Notes under the pieces: generated by a model | Seen by the model: the letters and a program-made list of their open reading frames with translations, nothing else | Told to the model about the DNA's origin: nothing | Databases searched by the model: none | Source: Caldicoprobacter guelmensis | GTDB taxonomy: Bacteria > Bacillota > Clostridia > Caldicoprobacterales > Caldicoprobacteraceae | Direction: 5' to 3' | NCBI RefSeq assembly: GCF_016908415.1 | Contig: NZ_JAFBDW010000001.1 | Span: 434,001-498,000, forward strand | DNA length: 64,000 bases | Part shown: one piece after another, positions 1 through 9,884 of the stretch | How positions within the stretch are numbered: position 1 is the first letter of the stretch | Layout of the letters: each line of letters starts with the position of its first letter | Made by a program: the position numbers and the translations under genes

Positions 1-3000
1 TATGAAAGATATCTTGGCAGTTTTACCAGGAGGGATGGCTATTCTCTGCCGCAAGCTCATGATAGGGTCAACCACCGCTCCGGCAGTATTTGACAGTGGA
101 TGTTCTGGATCCATCACCTGCGGGAAAGCCAGGTCTCTACCCCTGCCAATGAAGCGTGCTCGATCAGTTTCGTACTGTGGTTGGCCTATAGCTTCGCCTT
201 CCAGTACAAATGTATGGACCAACCACACAGGCTTGTGGTGAGGCTTCCGGGGCCTTCTTCTAGCCAAAAGGGCATTATGCTCGGGCACATACTCGGTCTC
301 GACAAAGAGGTTGTTAAAAGCCCGATGTGCCATATCGTCTACCAATGGCGACAGCACAGGTTCAAAATAGCTGGTGACTTCTACTACACGCCCGTGTTGA
401 CTGTGGTTGGTAAGGCTTATCCTCCTTATCTCGACATTATGCTCGGTTGATACCGTTACCTCTGTAAGGGTTTCAATGTTGCCATCCTTTCTTAAAAACA
501 CGGCGTGGTCAGGTTCGAATACCACACGGTATTCATCCGGCCTTATTTTTGTGGGGTTATAAGTAGCCGACCAAAATTCGTTTGAGTTCAAATTTTTTAT
601 ATAGAAAAACATGCCATGCCCTTCCAGCGTAAAATCCTCAAGCCAGCGATTAACCGCTATTCCCTGAATCTGGCTGAATCCGTTGCCAGCTGCTGTAATC
701 ATTACCGAATAGGTACCGTTGGACAGGAGATGCACCTCTGGGATGTCAGTAACAGGCTCCGAGAAACGCCTTCTTGGCCTAATTTCATGGTATTTTACCT
801 TTTCGGCCTCCACATCCAAAGGCTTTTCGCTGACATCTTTTAAAATTACTTGTTTTTCTGGGATGCGTTCCTGGAGCAAAAGCTCAGTGGCTCGGACCAT
901 GGGACAAGCATGAAACCTCTCCTGCATAACGTTGTCATTTAAGAAGTTATTCAGCGCCAACAACGCCATACCTTGATGGTGAGCCATAAAGCTCTTAACT
1001 ACCATGTTCCTCTTCTTTTGAGGCAAACGCTCAGGGGTGTAATCAATGGCTTCATACAAACCGTAAGTACCATCTGCTCCCTCTGCAATAAGGGCCTCCA
1101 CATTTTTTACGGCAGCCACAGGATTTATTGGCAACGCTAAAAGGGTGGCATAGGGCGCAATGACAATGTCGTTTATAAGCCCACGCTTAAGCCCTAGTTT
1201 TGGTACCCCAAAGGCCTTATACTGGTAATTAAGATGCAGGTCAAAGGCATAAAATGCAGATTCTGACACACCCCAGGGTACATGGCGCTGTTCTCCATAT
1301 TGAATCTGGGCCTCAACAGCCGCTGTATATGCCTCATCCAGCAAGGTATAATCGTAGTTCTTCATTATCAAAAGCGGCATCATGTATTCAAACATGGTAC
1401 CGCTCCACGATAGTAGTACCTTGTATTCCCCCACCATGGTCAAAGGTCTTCCCAGACGGAACCAGTGCTTCTGCGGCACATCACCCTTGGCTATTGCCAC
1501 AAAGCTGGTCTGCCTTGCCTCAGAAGCCAAAAGGTCATAATAGCTCTTTATGAGCTTGCCCTTTTCCACATCATAACCCACTGAAAACAGTTCCAAGTTT
1601 GGGTCATACACCACACGGAAATTGGTACCTAATATCAGTTTGTCAATCCTTCGGCTTAAACCGTTGCAACGATGGACAAAATCCTTTACAGCAGCATGTG
1701 ACTTTGCCAATGCCAGTTCAAAATCCTTTAACCAATCCATGAGCCGTTGAGCTTTCTCATCTGCATGCCCTTCTTCATATAGCAACTGCATGACCTCCGA
1801 AAGGCTGTCCAAAACAAGGGTATAGTTATCCAGCAGCCATTTTGGCGAAAATCCTCTGTCTAGCTGTTCTATCAGACTACCAAATTTTCTGGCAGTCTCA
1901 AAATATCCATGCTGGCCACCCTTTAACTCCTGAGGCACACTAAGCAGCATTGTCACCCATGGTGCCAGACAGTCAATCTCCTGGAGGTAAAGGTCAATAT
2001 ACCTGTCAATACCGCTCTCTTTTTGTTTTATGTCATCAAGGAGTATCTTCCAGCCTGTAAACGTAATATCAGCATTGACCGCTGGGTAATCAGGCAAACA
2101 GTCCCATTTTTTGCCGTAAAGCATCATCGTATCCCTTAGGCCTTCTAGCATTTCTTTGCTTACCAGCGGCCTCTTTAAAAGGTCTTCAATGCCCTGTTTG
2201 ATGGTTATAAGGTAACCCACCAGGTTACCACTGTCGACCGACGATATGATGCGAGGCCTAAGTGGCTCTAACGTCACCGTATTGTACCAGTTATACAGAT
2301 GGCCTTCAAGCTTTTCCATCTTTTCAATGGTAGAAAGGGTACGCTCCACTCTTTCGATGGTCTCAAGTGTAGTTATATATCCCAGGTCACGCGCCGCTAT
2401 AACTGACATGAGGTACAAACCGATGTTGGTTGGTGAAGTCCGATGAGCTATACCAACTGGTGGGTCCTCTTGGTAATTATCTGGGGGTAACCAGTTATCT
2501 TCAGAGCCAACAAAATCCTCAAAGAATTTCCATGTCTTTCTGGCAATAAGCCTCAGCCTTAGAATCTGCTCTTGCGATAGAGTCGGTACCCGCTTTTGCT
2601 TGGGCCGGCTAATGCGATAAGCAATTAGCGGAGACAAACCCCATAATGTAGACAACAGAATAGCTGGGACCCACAACCCCGGATTGAAAAGGATAACCCA
2701 CACCAAGAAGAAAGTCGCAACAGCCGTAGCAGGCCACATCTTTCTCCAAAAATCGGCAAGCTGCCCCTTAAAACTTCGCTCGGCATCAGCCGCCGTCACC
2801 CACTCCAGCATATTCCTGTGAGTAAAGGCTACCCTTACAATGGTACGCGCTATGGCATCAACCATCAAATAAGCTTGATGGGCTAAAAACACAAATGACA
2901 ATATAATCTGCCATGTGAGGCTTCTGACACCAAACAGGGCATCAGCTAGCTTTGTGGAGGGACCAGTCCGCCTGCTACCCGATAAGAAATTGGATATTAC

Positions 3001-5511
3001 ATCAATCACTAGAGGAAATGCCATGGTAACCATACCAAGTGCTACCCATAACCAAATAGGCCCTGAAAGGGTTGTCATCCCCAACATCAAAGCCAAGAAA
3101 ATGGCAGGTGGAAGCAAGCTGCGCCTCATATTATCCAATATCTTCCATTTAGAAAGAGAGTTTAAAGGATTAATCACGTTGTTGCCCTTGGCATCTTTTA
3201 TACGGGAGAACAGCCACGGGATAAGCTGCCAATCACCTCGGACCCAACGGTGCAGCCTCATGGCGTAGGCTACATAATGTGATGGATAACCGTCTATCAA
3301 CTCTATATCAGTGACCAGCCCGGCCCTCAAATAGCTCCCTTCAAGCAGGTCATGGCTTAAAATAGTGTTTTCCGGTACAGCCTGGTCCAGAATGTTATAA
3401 AATGCATCCAGGTCGTAGATCCCCTTACCCGTAAATATTCCTTCACCGAAGAGGTCCTGATAAACATCCGAAATCGCAGTGGTATAGGGGTCAATACCGG
3501 TTTGCCCTGAAAATATTAAAGCAAAAAAGGAGCGGCTGGCGCTATCCACAGCCACCCCTATCCTGGGCTGAAGTAGCCCGTAGCCCTCTTCCACCCGAGG
3601 TGTAGAAGGATTAAATCTGGGGCGGTTAAGCGGATGCGCCATTGCACCCACCAGGCGTTTGGCGGCATCCCTAGGCAGTTGCGTATCAGCATCGAGAGTG
3701 ATGATGTATTTGACAGACTTTAGTGCCGAAAGGTCCCCTACTTTTACGTAGTAACTGGTGTCTTCGCTGCCCTTTAAAAGGCGGTTGAGCTCTACGATGG
3801 CACCTCTCTTACGTTCCCAACCCATCCAGGACTTCTGAGCCGGATTCCATTGCCTTAAGCGATGAAAATAGAAGAAAATATCCTTTCTTTCATGGCTGTA
3901 ACGGGCATTTAACTCCTCGATAGCCTTTTTAGCTGCCTCGACAATCTTTTCATCCTGGGGTTCTGTTTGATTCGAGGAATCTTTAAAATCGCCCACCAGG
4001 GCAAAATGGAGATTTTTCTCGTGATTGGCTAGGTAAAATACCTCCATCTGCTCTACCAGTTCTTTAACTCGCTTCTCACTAGACAGGAGGGCTGGAATTA
4101 TCACCAGAGTACGGTATTCAGATGGTATACCATCCTTGAACTCCAGCTTTGGTATATGGCAGGGTGGCAATATCTTGGTGACAACCCAATGAACTATGCC
4201 AATAGCCAAACTTATAATTGGAATGACGGCTATAGCCGTAGATGCCACTAGATCCCACAAACTCGTAGTCTTATCATAATTGAGTATAATAAAGTAAAAC
4301 AAGGTAAACAAAGCGGCTGTGAGCAGCAAGATACCACCAAAATAAAAACCATAAGGGTGATCAACTATTTCCTGCCTTAGCTTTTTAGCAATCCCCTTTT
4401 TGACGTTTAGCCGTGCCTCAAGCTGCCTCCTGCCTTTTCCTATAAGGTAATACCCCACATGCCTGTGCCGCGCCTCAGCATGCGGATTATTCCCAAATTC
4501 ACGGGCACAATCAACAGCAGCCTGCGCCACTTCCCATTCGCCAACATCGGCTTCTTTGGCAAGCTCCTCCACCTGCCGACGATAAAAGTCGCGGGAAGCA
4601 AATTCCATCTTCCCATAAACTCCTTCGGGGTCCTGGCGCAAGATTTGTTCCACTATACTCAATTCTTCAAAGAGTTCTTCCCACTTAATTCCTGCTAAAA
4701 AACGCAGGGTAGTGATGGCATTCCCTATAGAGACCTTGTATGCCGCCTGTTGCTGATGCTCCTGCTGTATTATCTCCTCGGCATTGGTGCCCTGGAGTGC
4801 CAGTTTCCCGTCAATCCATCTGATGATGGGAGCAGCTTCGCTCCCGTGCTCCCTTAAACATTTAAGAAGCCTTTCGGCATAGGCCGGTATCATGGTGCCA
4901 ATTTGACTGTCGTGCTCTGAAATGACCCTCTGTATATCCTCTTCAGCGTTTTCAATGGCCGCTAGTAACCGCTCAGCCCACTTTTCAGCTTCTTCTTTCA
5001 AATTTTGCGATTCCACTATATGTACAGATATACTGCGAATCTTCTTTATCAAAGCAATACGTATCATGATTGGGATTACCCAAAGTTCACGGCTGGTAAG
5101 AGGAGCTATTGATTGGTATCCAATTATGAAGGCCTTGATGTCATCATCGCTTAGGCAGCCATCGGTATAGGAGAGCATTTCTTCTACCAGCGCATACACC
5201 CTGGGCAATCCCTTGTACTTTCCAGCTTCAAGCACAGGAAGTTCACTATAACATTCCTGACTCAAGCTGTGTTTAATATCCTTTATTTGTTCCTCAATCA
5301 TGTAAAAATTGTCCAACAGCCATTCAGCAGCCGGAACTATATACCCTTTTTTCTTGACCACTTCGTTGGTAACTTTATAGGCTTTAAACAATACCTCAAT
5401 ATCTTCATCAATCCTGGGAAATGCATTACGGGATAGTGCAGCGCCCTTCCTAATTTTGTGGTTCTCGGCAATTTCTTTAGCACGTTGTCTTATCTCTTCT
5501 ACATTTGGCAT
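1..5511 (-). CDS. Cyclic beta-glucan synthase-type protein (GT84 plus glycoamylase-like and GH94-like parts), partial
   Basis: Open from position 5511 to the left edge: 1837 codons without a stop, so the C-terminus lies outside. Layout: a helical N-terminal region, two membrane segments near residues 387-445, a glycosyltransferase part with VIIPALL near 463 and the metal-binding LDADT near 605, three or more further membrane segments between about 800 and 965, then a glycoamylase-like part (GTMFEYMMP near 1375, YEAIDYTP near 1487, AHHQGMALLAL near 1510, RATELLLQERIP near 1540), then the start of a GH94-type beta-sandwich. This order is that of NdvB/ChvB cyclic beta-1,2-glucan synthases, which are usually about 2800 residues, so roughly 1000 are probably missing. 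Membrane-bound, probably using UDP-glucose; the product is inferred from the family. Start chosen at 5511 because AAAGGGG lies 7 bases upstream; an in-frame ATG at 5529 is the alternative. Confidence 0.88.
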   Translation of the reverse strand, partial: MPNVEEIRQRAKEIAENHKIRKGAALSRNAFPRIDEDIEVLFKAYKVTNEVVKKKGYIVPAAEWLLDNFYMIEEQIKDIKHSLSQECYSELPVLEAGKYKGLPRVYALVEEMLSYTDGCLSDDDIKAFIIGYQSIAPLTSRELWVIPIMIRIALIKKIRSISVHIVESQNLKEEAEKWAERLLAAIENAEEDIQRVISEHDSQIGTMIPAYAERLLKCLREHGSEAAPIIRWIDGKLALQGTNAEEIIQQEHQQQAAYKVSIGNAITTLRFLAGIKWEELFEELSIVEQILRQDPEGVYGKMEFASRDFYRRQVEELAKEADVGEWEVAQAAVDCAREFGNNPHAEARHRHVGYYLIGKGRRQLEARLNVKKGIAKKLRQEIVDHPYGFYFGGILLLTAALFTLFYFIILNYDKTTSLWDLVASTAIAVIPIISLAIGIVHWVVTKILPPCHIPKLEFKDGIPSEYRTLVIIPALLSSEKRVKELVEQMEVFYLANHEKNLHFALVGDFKDSSNQTEPQDEKIVEAAKKAIEELNARYSHERKDIFFYFHRLRQWNPAQKSWMGWERKRGAIVELNRLLKGSEDTSYYVKVGDLSALKSVKYIITLDADTQLPRDAAKRLVGAMAHPLNRPRFNPSTPRVEEGYGLLQPRIGVAVDSASRSFFALIFSGQTGIDPYTTAISDVYQDLFGEGIFTGKGIYDLDAFYNILDQAVPENTILSHDLLEGSYLRAGLVTDIELIDGYPSHYVAYAMRLHRWVRGDWQLIPWLFSRIKDAKGNNVINPLNSLSKWKILDNMRRSLLPPAIFLALMLGMTTLSGPIWLWVALGMVTMAFPLVIDVISNFLSGSRRTGPSTKLADALFGVRSLTWQIILSFVFLAHQAYLMVDAIARTIVRVAFTHRNMLEWVTAADAERSFKGQLADFWRKMWPATAVATFFLVWVILFNPGLWVPAILLSTLWGLSPLIAYRISRPKQKRVPTLSQEQILRLRLIARKTWKFFEDFVGSEDNWLPPDNYQEDPPVGIAHRTSPTNIGLYLMSVIAARDLGYITTLETIERVERTLSTIEKMEKLEGHLYNWYNTVTLEPLRPRIISSVDSGNLVGYLITIKQGIEDLLKRPLVSKEMLEGLRDTMMLYGKKWDCLPDYPAVNADITFTGWKILLDDIKQKESGIDRYIDLYLQEIDCLAPWVTMLLSVPQELKGGQHGYFETARKFGSLIEQLDRGFSPKWLLDNYTLVLDSLSEVMQLLYEEGHADEKAQRLMDWLKDFELALAKSHAAVKDFVHRCNGLSRRIDKLILGTNFRVVYDPNLELFSVGYDVEKGKLIKSYYDLLASEARQTSFVAIAKGDVPQKHWFRLGRPLTMVGEYKVLLSWSGTMFEYMMPLLIMKNYDYTLLDEAYTAAVEAQIQYGEQRHVPWGVSESAFYAFDLHLNYQYKAFGVPKLGLKRGLINDIVIAPYATLLALPINPVAAVKNVEALIAEGADGTYGLYEAIDYTPERLPQKKRNMVVKSFMAHHQGMALLALNNFLNDNVMQERFHACPMVRATELLLQERIPEKQVILKDVSEKPLDVEAEKVKYHEIRPRRRFSEPVTDIPEVHLLSNGTYSVMITAAGNGFSQIQGIAVNRWLEDFTLEGHGMFFYIKNLNSNEFWSATYNPTKIRPDEYRVVFEPDHAVFLRKDGNIETLTEVTVSTEHNVEIRRISLTNHSQHGRVVEVTSYFEPVLSPLVDDMAHRAFNNLFVETEYVPEHNALLARRRPRKPHHKPVWLVHTFVLEGEAIGQPQYETDRARFIGRGRDLAFPQVMDPEHPLSNTAGAVVDPIMSLRQRIAIPPGKTAKISFI

Positions 5512-5614
5512 CTCAATTCCCCTTTGCATGTAAGTGTTGCCTATGTTTCTATAAATAATTATTGACGATTTCACAAAGCTGAATACATGCAAAGGCTGGA
5601 ATTGATAAATACAG

Positions 5615-6700
5615 CTACATCTCCAACACCGCTTTTAAGGCTTGCCTGTTTGCCATAACATTTAAAGCCTCATTAGCCTCAACTAGCTTAAACCGATGGG
5701 TAATCATCTTTTTGAAAATTTCTGGATTTTCAAGTACTAAGTTGAGAGCCTGCCAGGTATGCCTGGTATCGCTCACCCATACCCCCTGAATCCTTATGTT
5801 TTTCCTCACCACATCATAATAGAAGTCGATGTGTTCTACACCAGCTGGCTGAGCAAAACCTGTCGAAAGATAAATTCCCCCACTTCTTAAAAGCTTTATG
5901 CCCTCTTCCACCACGCCCTGAGAACCCACGGCCTCTACCACGACATCAGCCCCACGCCCTCCAGTTATATCCATAATAAATTCCCTTCTCTGCTCTACAG
6001 TGGTAGTGTGGCGGTCCAGAACAATAGCTCCCACCTCTTTGCATACGTTAAGGCGAGAAGAGGATCCGCCTATAACTACAACTTTTGAAGCGCCCAACTT
6101 CTTGGCAAAAGCCACGGCATATATCCCCAGCGGGCCGGGCCCCTGCACTACCACCGTATCCCCCACATTATGTTCAATCATATCAAATGCGTGGGCCACG
6201 GTGGCACCCGAACATGAAGCCGAAACTATGACTGCGGGATCTATGTCCTCGGTAATCTTGAATATATCGGTATCGCGGTTTAATATGATGTATTCGGAAT
6301 AACAGCCATTTAAATATGGAGGTATGCTGCACGACATATTAATGCCGTAAACTTTCCTTTGCTGACACATCGATGGCTCCCTCAGGATTTTACAAGCAAA
6401 ACACCGGTTGCAGCTGATACCCCGGTTCCATATTATAAAGTCTCCCTCTTTTAATGGCAGTCCATCAACTGTAAATTTTTCACCTTTAATCTCAGCCACT
6501 ATTCCTACTCCTTCATGGCCCAAGATAATGGGGAGGGGAGTTCTGGGGTCCTCACCCCTCCCCATGTGTACATCAGACCCGCACACTCCCGCAGCTTTGA
6601 TTTTAACCAGCACCTGACCCTCTTCCAGAACTGGAATCTCAAACTCCTTAAGTTCAAGCGGATTATTAAACTTCATCAAAACCATGGCTTTGCTTTTCAT
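5615..6700 (-). CDS. Zinc-dependent medium-chain alcohol/polyol dehydrogenase
   Basis: A 361-residue medium-chain dehydrogenase of the sorbitol/threonine dehydrogenase type. Catalytic zinc ligands are seen as Cys40 (GVCGSD) and His62-Glu63 (LGHEGVG), with Cys163 a possible further ligand. The structural zinc lobe has Cys97, Cys100, Cys103 and Cys112; the last gap is 8 residues instead of the usual 7. A Rossmann motif GPGPLG is at 187-192 and should bind NAD(P). It follows the LacI-type regulator by 62 bases and precedes the glucan synthase by about 100 bases on the same strand, so it is probably the last enzyme of the redox cluster. The substrate cannot be read from sequence; an alcohol or polyol group on a sugar-like compound is inferred. 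Confidence 0.85.
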   Translation of the reverse strand: MKSKAMVLMKFNNPLELKEFEIPVLEEGQVLVKIKAAGVCGSDVHMGRGEDPRTPLPIILGHEGVGIVAEIKGEKFTVDGLPLKEGDFIIWNRGISCNRCFACKILREPSMCQQRKVYGINMSCSIPPYLNGCYSEYIILNRDTDIFKITEDIDPAVIVSASCSGATVAHAFDMIEHNVGDTVVVQGPGPLGIYAVAFAKKLGASKVVVIGGSSSRLNVCKEVGAIVLDRHTTTVEQRREFIMDITGGRGADVVVEAVGSQGVVEEGIKLLRSGGIYLSTGFAQPAGVEHIDFYYDVVRKNIRIQGVWVSDTRHTWQALNLVLENPEIFKKMITHRFKLVEANEALNVMANRQALKAVLEM

Positions 6701-6762
6701 AAATTTACCATCTCCCTATTCATCTATATATTGATATAAAAGCACAAACCATCAATTTTCTA

Positions 6763-7776
6763 TCAATATCCTCGCACTTTAACCGACTTTCTTATTACCA
6801 GTTTGGCCTGTACAAGCTCCATTTGCGGCTTGTCTGGCTTTTCACCGTTAATTAGGGAAATAAGCCTTTGAGCTGCTCTGGCTCCCATTTCATACAAAGG
6901 TTGAGAAACCGTGGTAAGGGGTGGATCAAGGAAAGCGCTTATATCCAGGTCATCAAATCCTACTACAGAAACATCCTCAGGTACTCTAAGGCCATAATCT
7001 TTTATAGCCCGTATAGCGCCGATTGCCTTGGGATCGCTGGTAGCAAACACAGCATCAGGCAGTACCCCTTTCTTTAACATGGCCATAACAGCTCCATAGC
7101 CGTTATCATCCCGCCCAGCCGCATCCAGGACCAGGTCAGGCTCCATACCCAAACCTGCAGCTTCGAGGGCATGCCTGTAACCCTCAAATCGTTCCCTATA
7201 CAGCGTTAAACTGGTATCCCCATTTACAATGCATATCCTCCTGTGTCCGGTACTGATCAAATATCTCACCGCTTCCAGAGATGACTTATAGTTATCTATA
7301 ACCACGGCGTCCACCACCTCAGCCATGTGCCGTACCACCAACACTACCGGAAACCCCTTTTCTTTAAGCTCGAGTATGTGATGGCTCTCTTCCCTGGCTG
7401 TAGCAAATATAAACCCGTCTACCCATCTCTTTTGCAATTTTTCAACATAGTCCTTTTCTGCCTCGATGTTCTCATCGGTATTGCACAGTATTACGGTAAA
7501 CCCGCGTTCCCTTGCCACATCCTCTACACCACGTGCCACTGCAGGAAATACAGGATTGCATATATTGGGCACTATAAGGCCTATTGTATTGGTTTTCCCT
7601 TCCTTTAAACCCTTGGCAAGAACGTTAGGCTTATAATTAAGCGCCCGCACAGCCTCCATGACCCTTTCTTTGGTCTCTTTATCAACCGGCACTCTACCGC
7701 TCAATGCCCGTGAAACGGTGCTGGGCGATACGCCAGCTCTTCTCGCCACATCCTTTATCGTTGCCAAGTCCCTCAC
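6763..7776 (-). CDS. LacI-family transcriptional regulator
   Basis: 337 residues with the family's standard plan: an N-terminal helix-turn-helix and hinge (IKDVARRAGVSPSTVSRAL, then YKPNVLAKGL) and a periplasmic-binding-like effector domain starting at IGLIVPNICNPVF. As annotated it starts with GTG at 7776, overlapping the stop of the flavoprotein gene by 4 bases (GTGA), with GGGAGG just upstream. A TTG at 7767 would give the family's common start ATIKDVA and is an equal alternative. It sits between two enzyme genes, so it probably controls this cluster in response to a sugar-like ligand. A LacI/cre-like half-palindrome lies upstream of the cluster's first gene near 11284. The ligand is unknown. 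Confidence 0.93.
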   Translation of the reverse strand: MRDLATIKDVARRAGVSPSTVSRALSGRVPVDKETKERVMEAVRALNYKPNVLAKGLKEGKTNTIGLIVPNICNPVFPAVARGVEDVARERGFTVILCNTDENIEAEKDYVEKLQKRWVDGFIFATAREESHHILELKEKGFPVVLVVRHMAEVVDAVVIDNYKSSLEAVRYLISTGHRRICIVNGDTSLTLYRERFEGYRHALEAAGLGMEPDLVLDAAGRDDNGYGAVMAMLKKGVLPDAVFATSDPKAIGAIRAIKDYGLRVPEDVSVVGFDDLDISAFLDPPLTTVSQPLYEMGARAAQRLISLINGEKPDKPQMELVQAKLVIRKSVKVRGY

Positions 7777-9632
7777 CCTCCCATATCGGTTGGTCTTACA
7801 GGAACTTGAGCCTCGGCTACCAGCTCATTACCTCTGTACCTTATGACAAAATACTTCTCGTAGTCTGGATTGCCGGGTACAGGCTTTAAATCTTCTTCTG
7901 ACTCGAAAAACAGGTGCGGTCCCCTGCTCTCCCAGCGCTGCAAGCAGGCAAACACTGTAGCCTTAGCCACCAACAAAAGATTGAGGCATTCATAGTATTC
8001 TATAAGGCTTAAACCTCCTCGTCGCACCTTATATCGCTCCAGCTCTCCCAAACGTTGCCATGCAATTTTAAGGCCCTCATATGTGCGAACTATTGAAACG
8101 TATCGCCCCATCAACCTTTGAACCTCTCGTTTAAGGTCCAAAGCATCTATGCTTCTTGCGTCCTTTTCGCTTGGCTTGACCATTTCAATTCCTTCATTGC
8201 CTGTCCATATGAGCTCCTCTTTCGAGACGTTATTCAGCCTTTCTGCAGTCCACCTTACCCTTGAAGAGATCGTTTTGGCGTACTCTACCGCCGCTTCTCC
8301 GGCTATTTTGCCAAACACCTGACAGTCCAAAAGCGCGTTACCTCCGGGTCTGTTGGCACCGTGCTGCCCTCCAGCACACTCACCGGCGGCAAACAATCCC
8401 TTTATCTCCGTATTGCCCCTTTCCCTTATCTTGACCCCGCCTTGGAAATGCTGTGCAGCAGGCACTATCTCAATCATTTCGCCTTTCTCAAGGTCAATGC
8501 CGTGATCTTTAAGCCATTGAATCGACGCAGAGTTGATCTCTTTAAGTCGCATGAGTGGGCTGGCATCTCGTTCTGCTTCAGACACCGGATTGCTTATCTC
8601 CTGAGCGTATCTCTGTCGATTTTCGGCTTTCAACTGGTCAAACCGAAATCCCTGCGGATTTGCGGAAAAGTCAAGATATACCTTTCTGCCCTTCGTAATT
8701 TCTTTGAAGACAGCGATGTCTATCTGGCTGGAGGCATGCTCGCAGGATACCGGCCAGCTGGCACCCTTCTCAAATACGACGTTGTACACCCCCATCCACG
8801 TGGTACCCTCTGGGAAATACTTGAGCAAAAACTCTTCCCCCTGGTCGTTTACAAAGCGTGGTACCGCCCTCATAAGGCTTCCCGAACAGGCCAACTTGGT
8901 CTTAACTGATGACAAACCGATCTGTATAAACTCCATGTTTACTAAAGATGCACCTGCTCTCAATGCCAGGGCATACCCGTCACCTGTTGCACCGGAAGGA
9001 TAGACGTTATATTCAAAAACCTCTCCACCACCGCCGGTACCCAGCACAACTGCAGGAGTTTCAAATACAAGTATCTTTTCCTCTTCATTTACGCCAATAG
9101 CCCCTGCTATTGCGCCATCCTCCACTACAAGGCTGACTACCATGCTGTTTTCAACCACTTCAAGATTAAGCTCTCTTGCCCTTCTCACCAGAGCTTCTTC
9201 TATGTGAATGGCGGTCTTGGGGCCTGTATAACAAGCTCTGGCGTATTTTGAACCATCGGTGACAAACTGGTGAGCTTTGCCGTCCTTTTTGACAAACGGC
9301 ACTCCAAGAGAATCCAAATATTCAAACGCCTCACACGACTTTTTAGCAAGGATTACTGCCAGGTCGTAATCCGACACTCTTCCACCCAGCCTGTAGATAT
9401 CATCGGCGTGGTACTTCCATGCATCTTCTCCCCCCGGTTCGGTATGGGGCAGCGTGGCATGGAACGCCATTCTGTCGGAACACGAATTGGCAGTGGTACC
9501 AGTAGTGCCCAGCTTACCCTTGGTAACCAAAATCACCCTGCATTGGGGGTCAAGCTCCCTGGCCGCAATCGCAGCCCTCAGCGCAGCTCCTCCCCCACCT
9601 ACAACCAGCACATCACACTTGTAATGCTTCAT
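7773..9632 (-). CDS. FrdA-like FAD-dependent oxidoreductase (fumarate reductase/succinate dehydrogenase flavoprotein family)
   Basis: 619 residues from the ATG at 9632. An AGGAGG lies 12 bases upstream and the FAD-binding fold begins immediately (DVLVVGGGGAALRAA, residues 7-21). The open frame extends 51 codons upstream, but that part has no family likeness. Further family features are the GTGGGGEVF segment, HFQGGV and RPGGNALLDCQVFGKIAGEAA (split here as RPGGNALLDC and QVFGKIAGEAA). At the place where fumarate reductases have HYTMGG, this protein has QHFQGG, so the substrate is probably not fumarate. No iron-sulfur or membrane-anchor subunit gene is nearby. The neighbours are an OYE-type reductase upstream and a LacI regulator overlapping downstream, which suggests a soluble redox step in catabolism. 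The exact reaction is unknown. Confidence 0.85.
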   Translation of the reverse strand: MKHYKCDVLVVGGGGAALRAAIAARELDPQCRVILVTKGKLGTTGTTANSCSDRMAFHATLPHTEPGGEDAWKYHADDIYRLGGRVSDYDLAVILAKKSCEAFEYLDSLGVPFVKKDGKAHQFVTDGSKYARACYTGPKTAIHIEEALVRRARELNLEVVENSMVVSLVVEDGAIAGAIGVNEEEKILVFETPAVVLGTGGGGEVFEYNVYPSGATGDGYALALRAGASLVNMEFIQIGLSSVKTKLACSGSLMRAVPRFVNDQGEEFLLKYFPEGTTWMGVYNVVFEKGASWPVSCEHASSQIDIAVFKEITKGRKVYLDFSANPQGFRFDQLKAENRQRYAQEISNPVSEAERDASPLMRLKEINSASIQWLKDHGIDLEKGEMIEIVPAAQHFQGGVKIRERGNTEIKGLFAAGECAGGQHGANRPGGNALLDCQVFGKIAGEAAVEYAKTISSRVRWTAERLNNVSKEELIWTGNEGIEMVKPSEKDARSIDALDLKREVQRLMGRYVSIVRTYEGLKIAWQRLGELERYKVRRGGLSLIEYYECLNLLLVAKATVFACLQRWESRGPHLFFESEEDLKPVPGNPDYEKYFVIRYRGNELVAEAQVPVRPTDMGG

Positions 9633-9884
9633 AATACTATCACGCCTCCTATTTTCTAAATTTCCCTTTACGCGTACCCATAAAAAGTCCTCTAACTTCT
9701 GTGTTGCAACTTTTTTATCAAAGTGTAGGCTGTATTTCCATTCAAAGTACAATTTACCTAAACACAACAACCATTCATTGTCCAAAGCTCAAATAAACAG
9801 TTGGACTTGGCAGTACCGCATAATACGGATGGCCATTCAAGTAATGCGCTGCTAATCATTATTGCTGAAAAACCTCGATGTAGT

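Noticed and set aside
9633..9785. N-terminal extension of the FrdA-like flavoprotein
   Set aside because: The extra 51 residues are not family-like, and a ribosome-binding site precedes the internal ATG at 9632.
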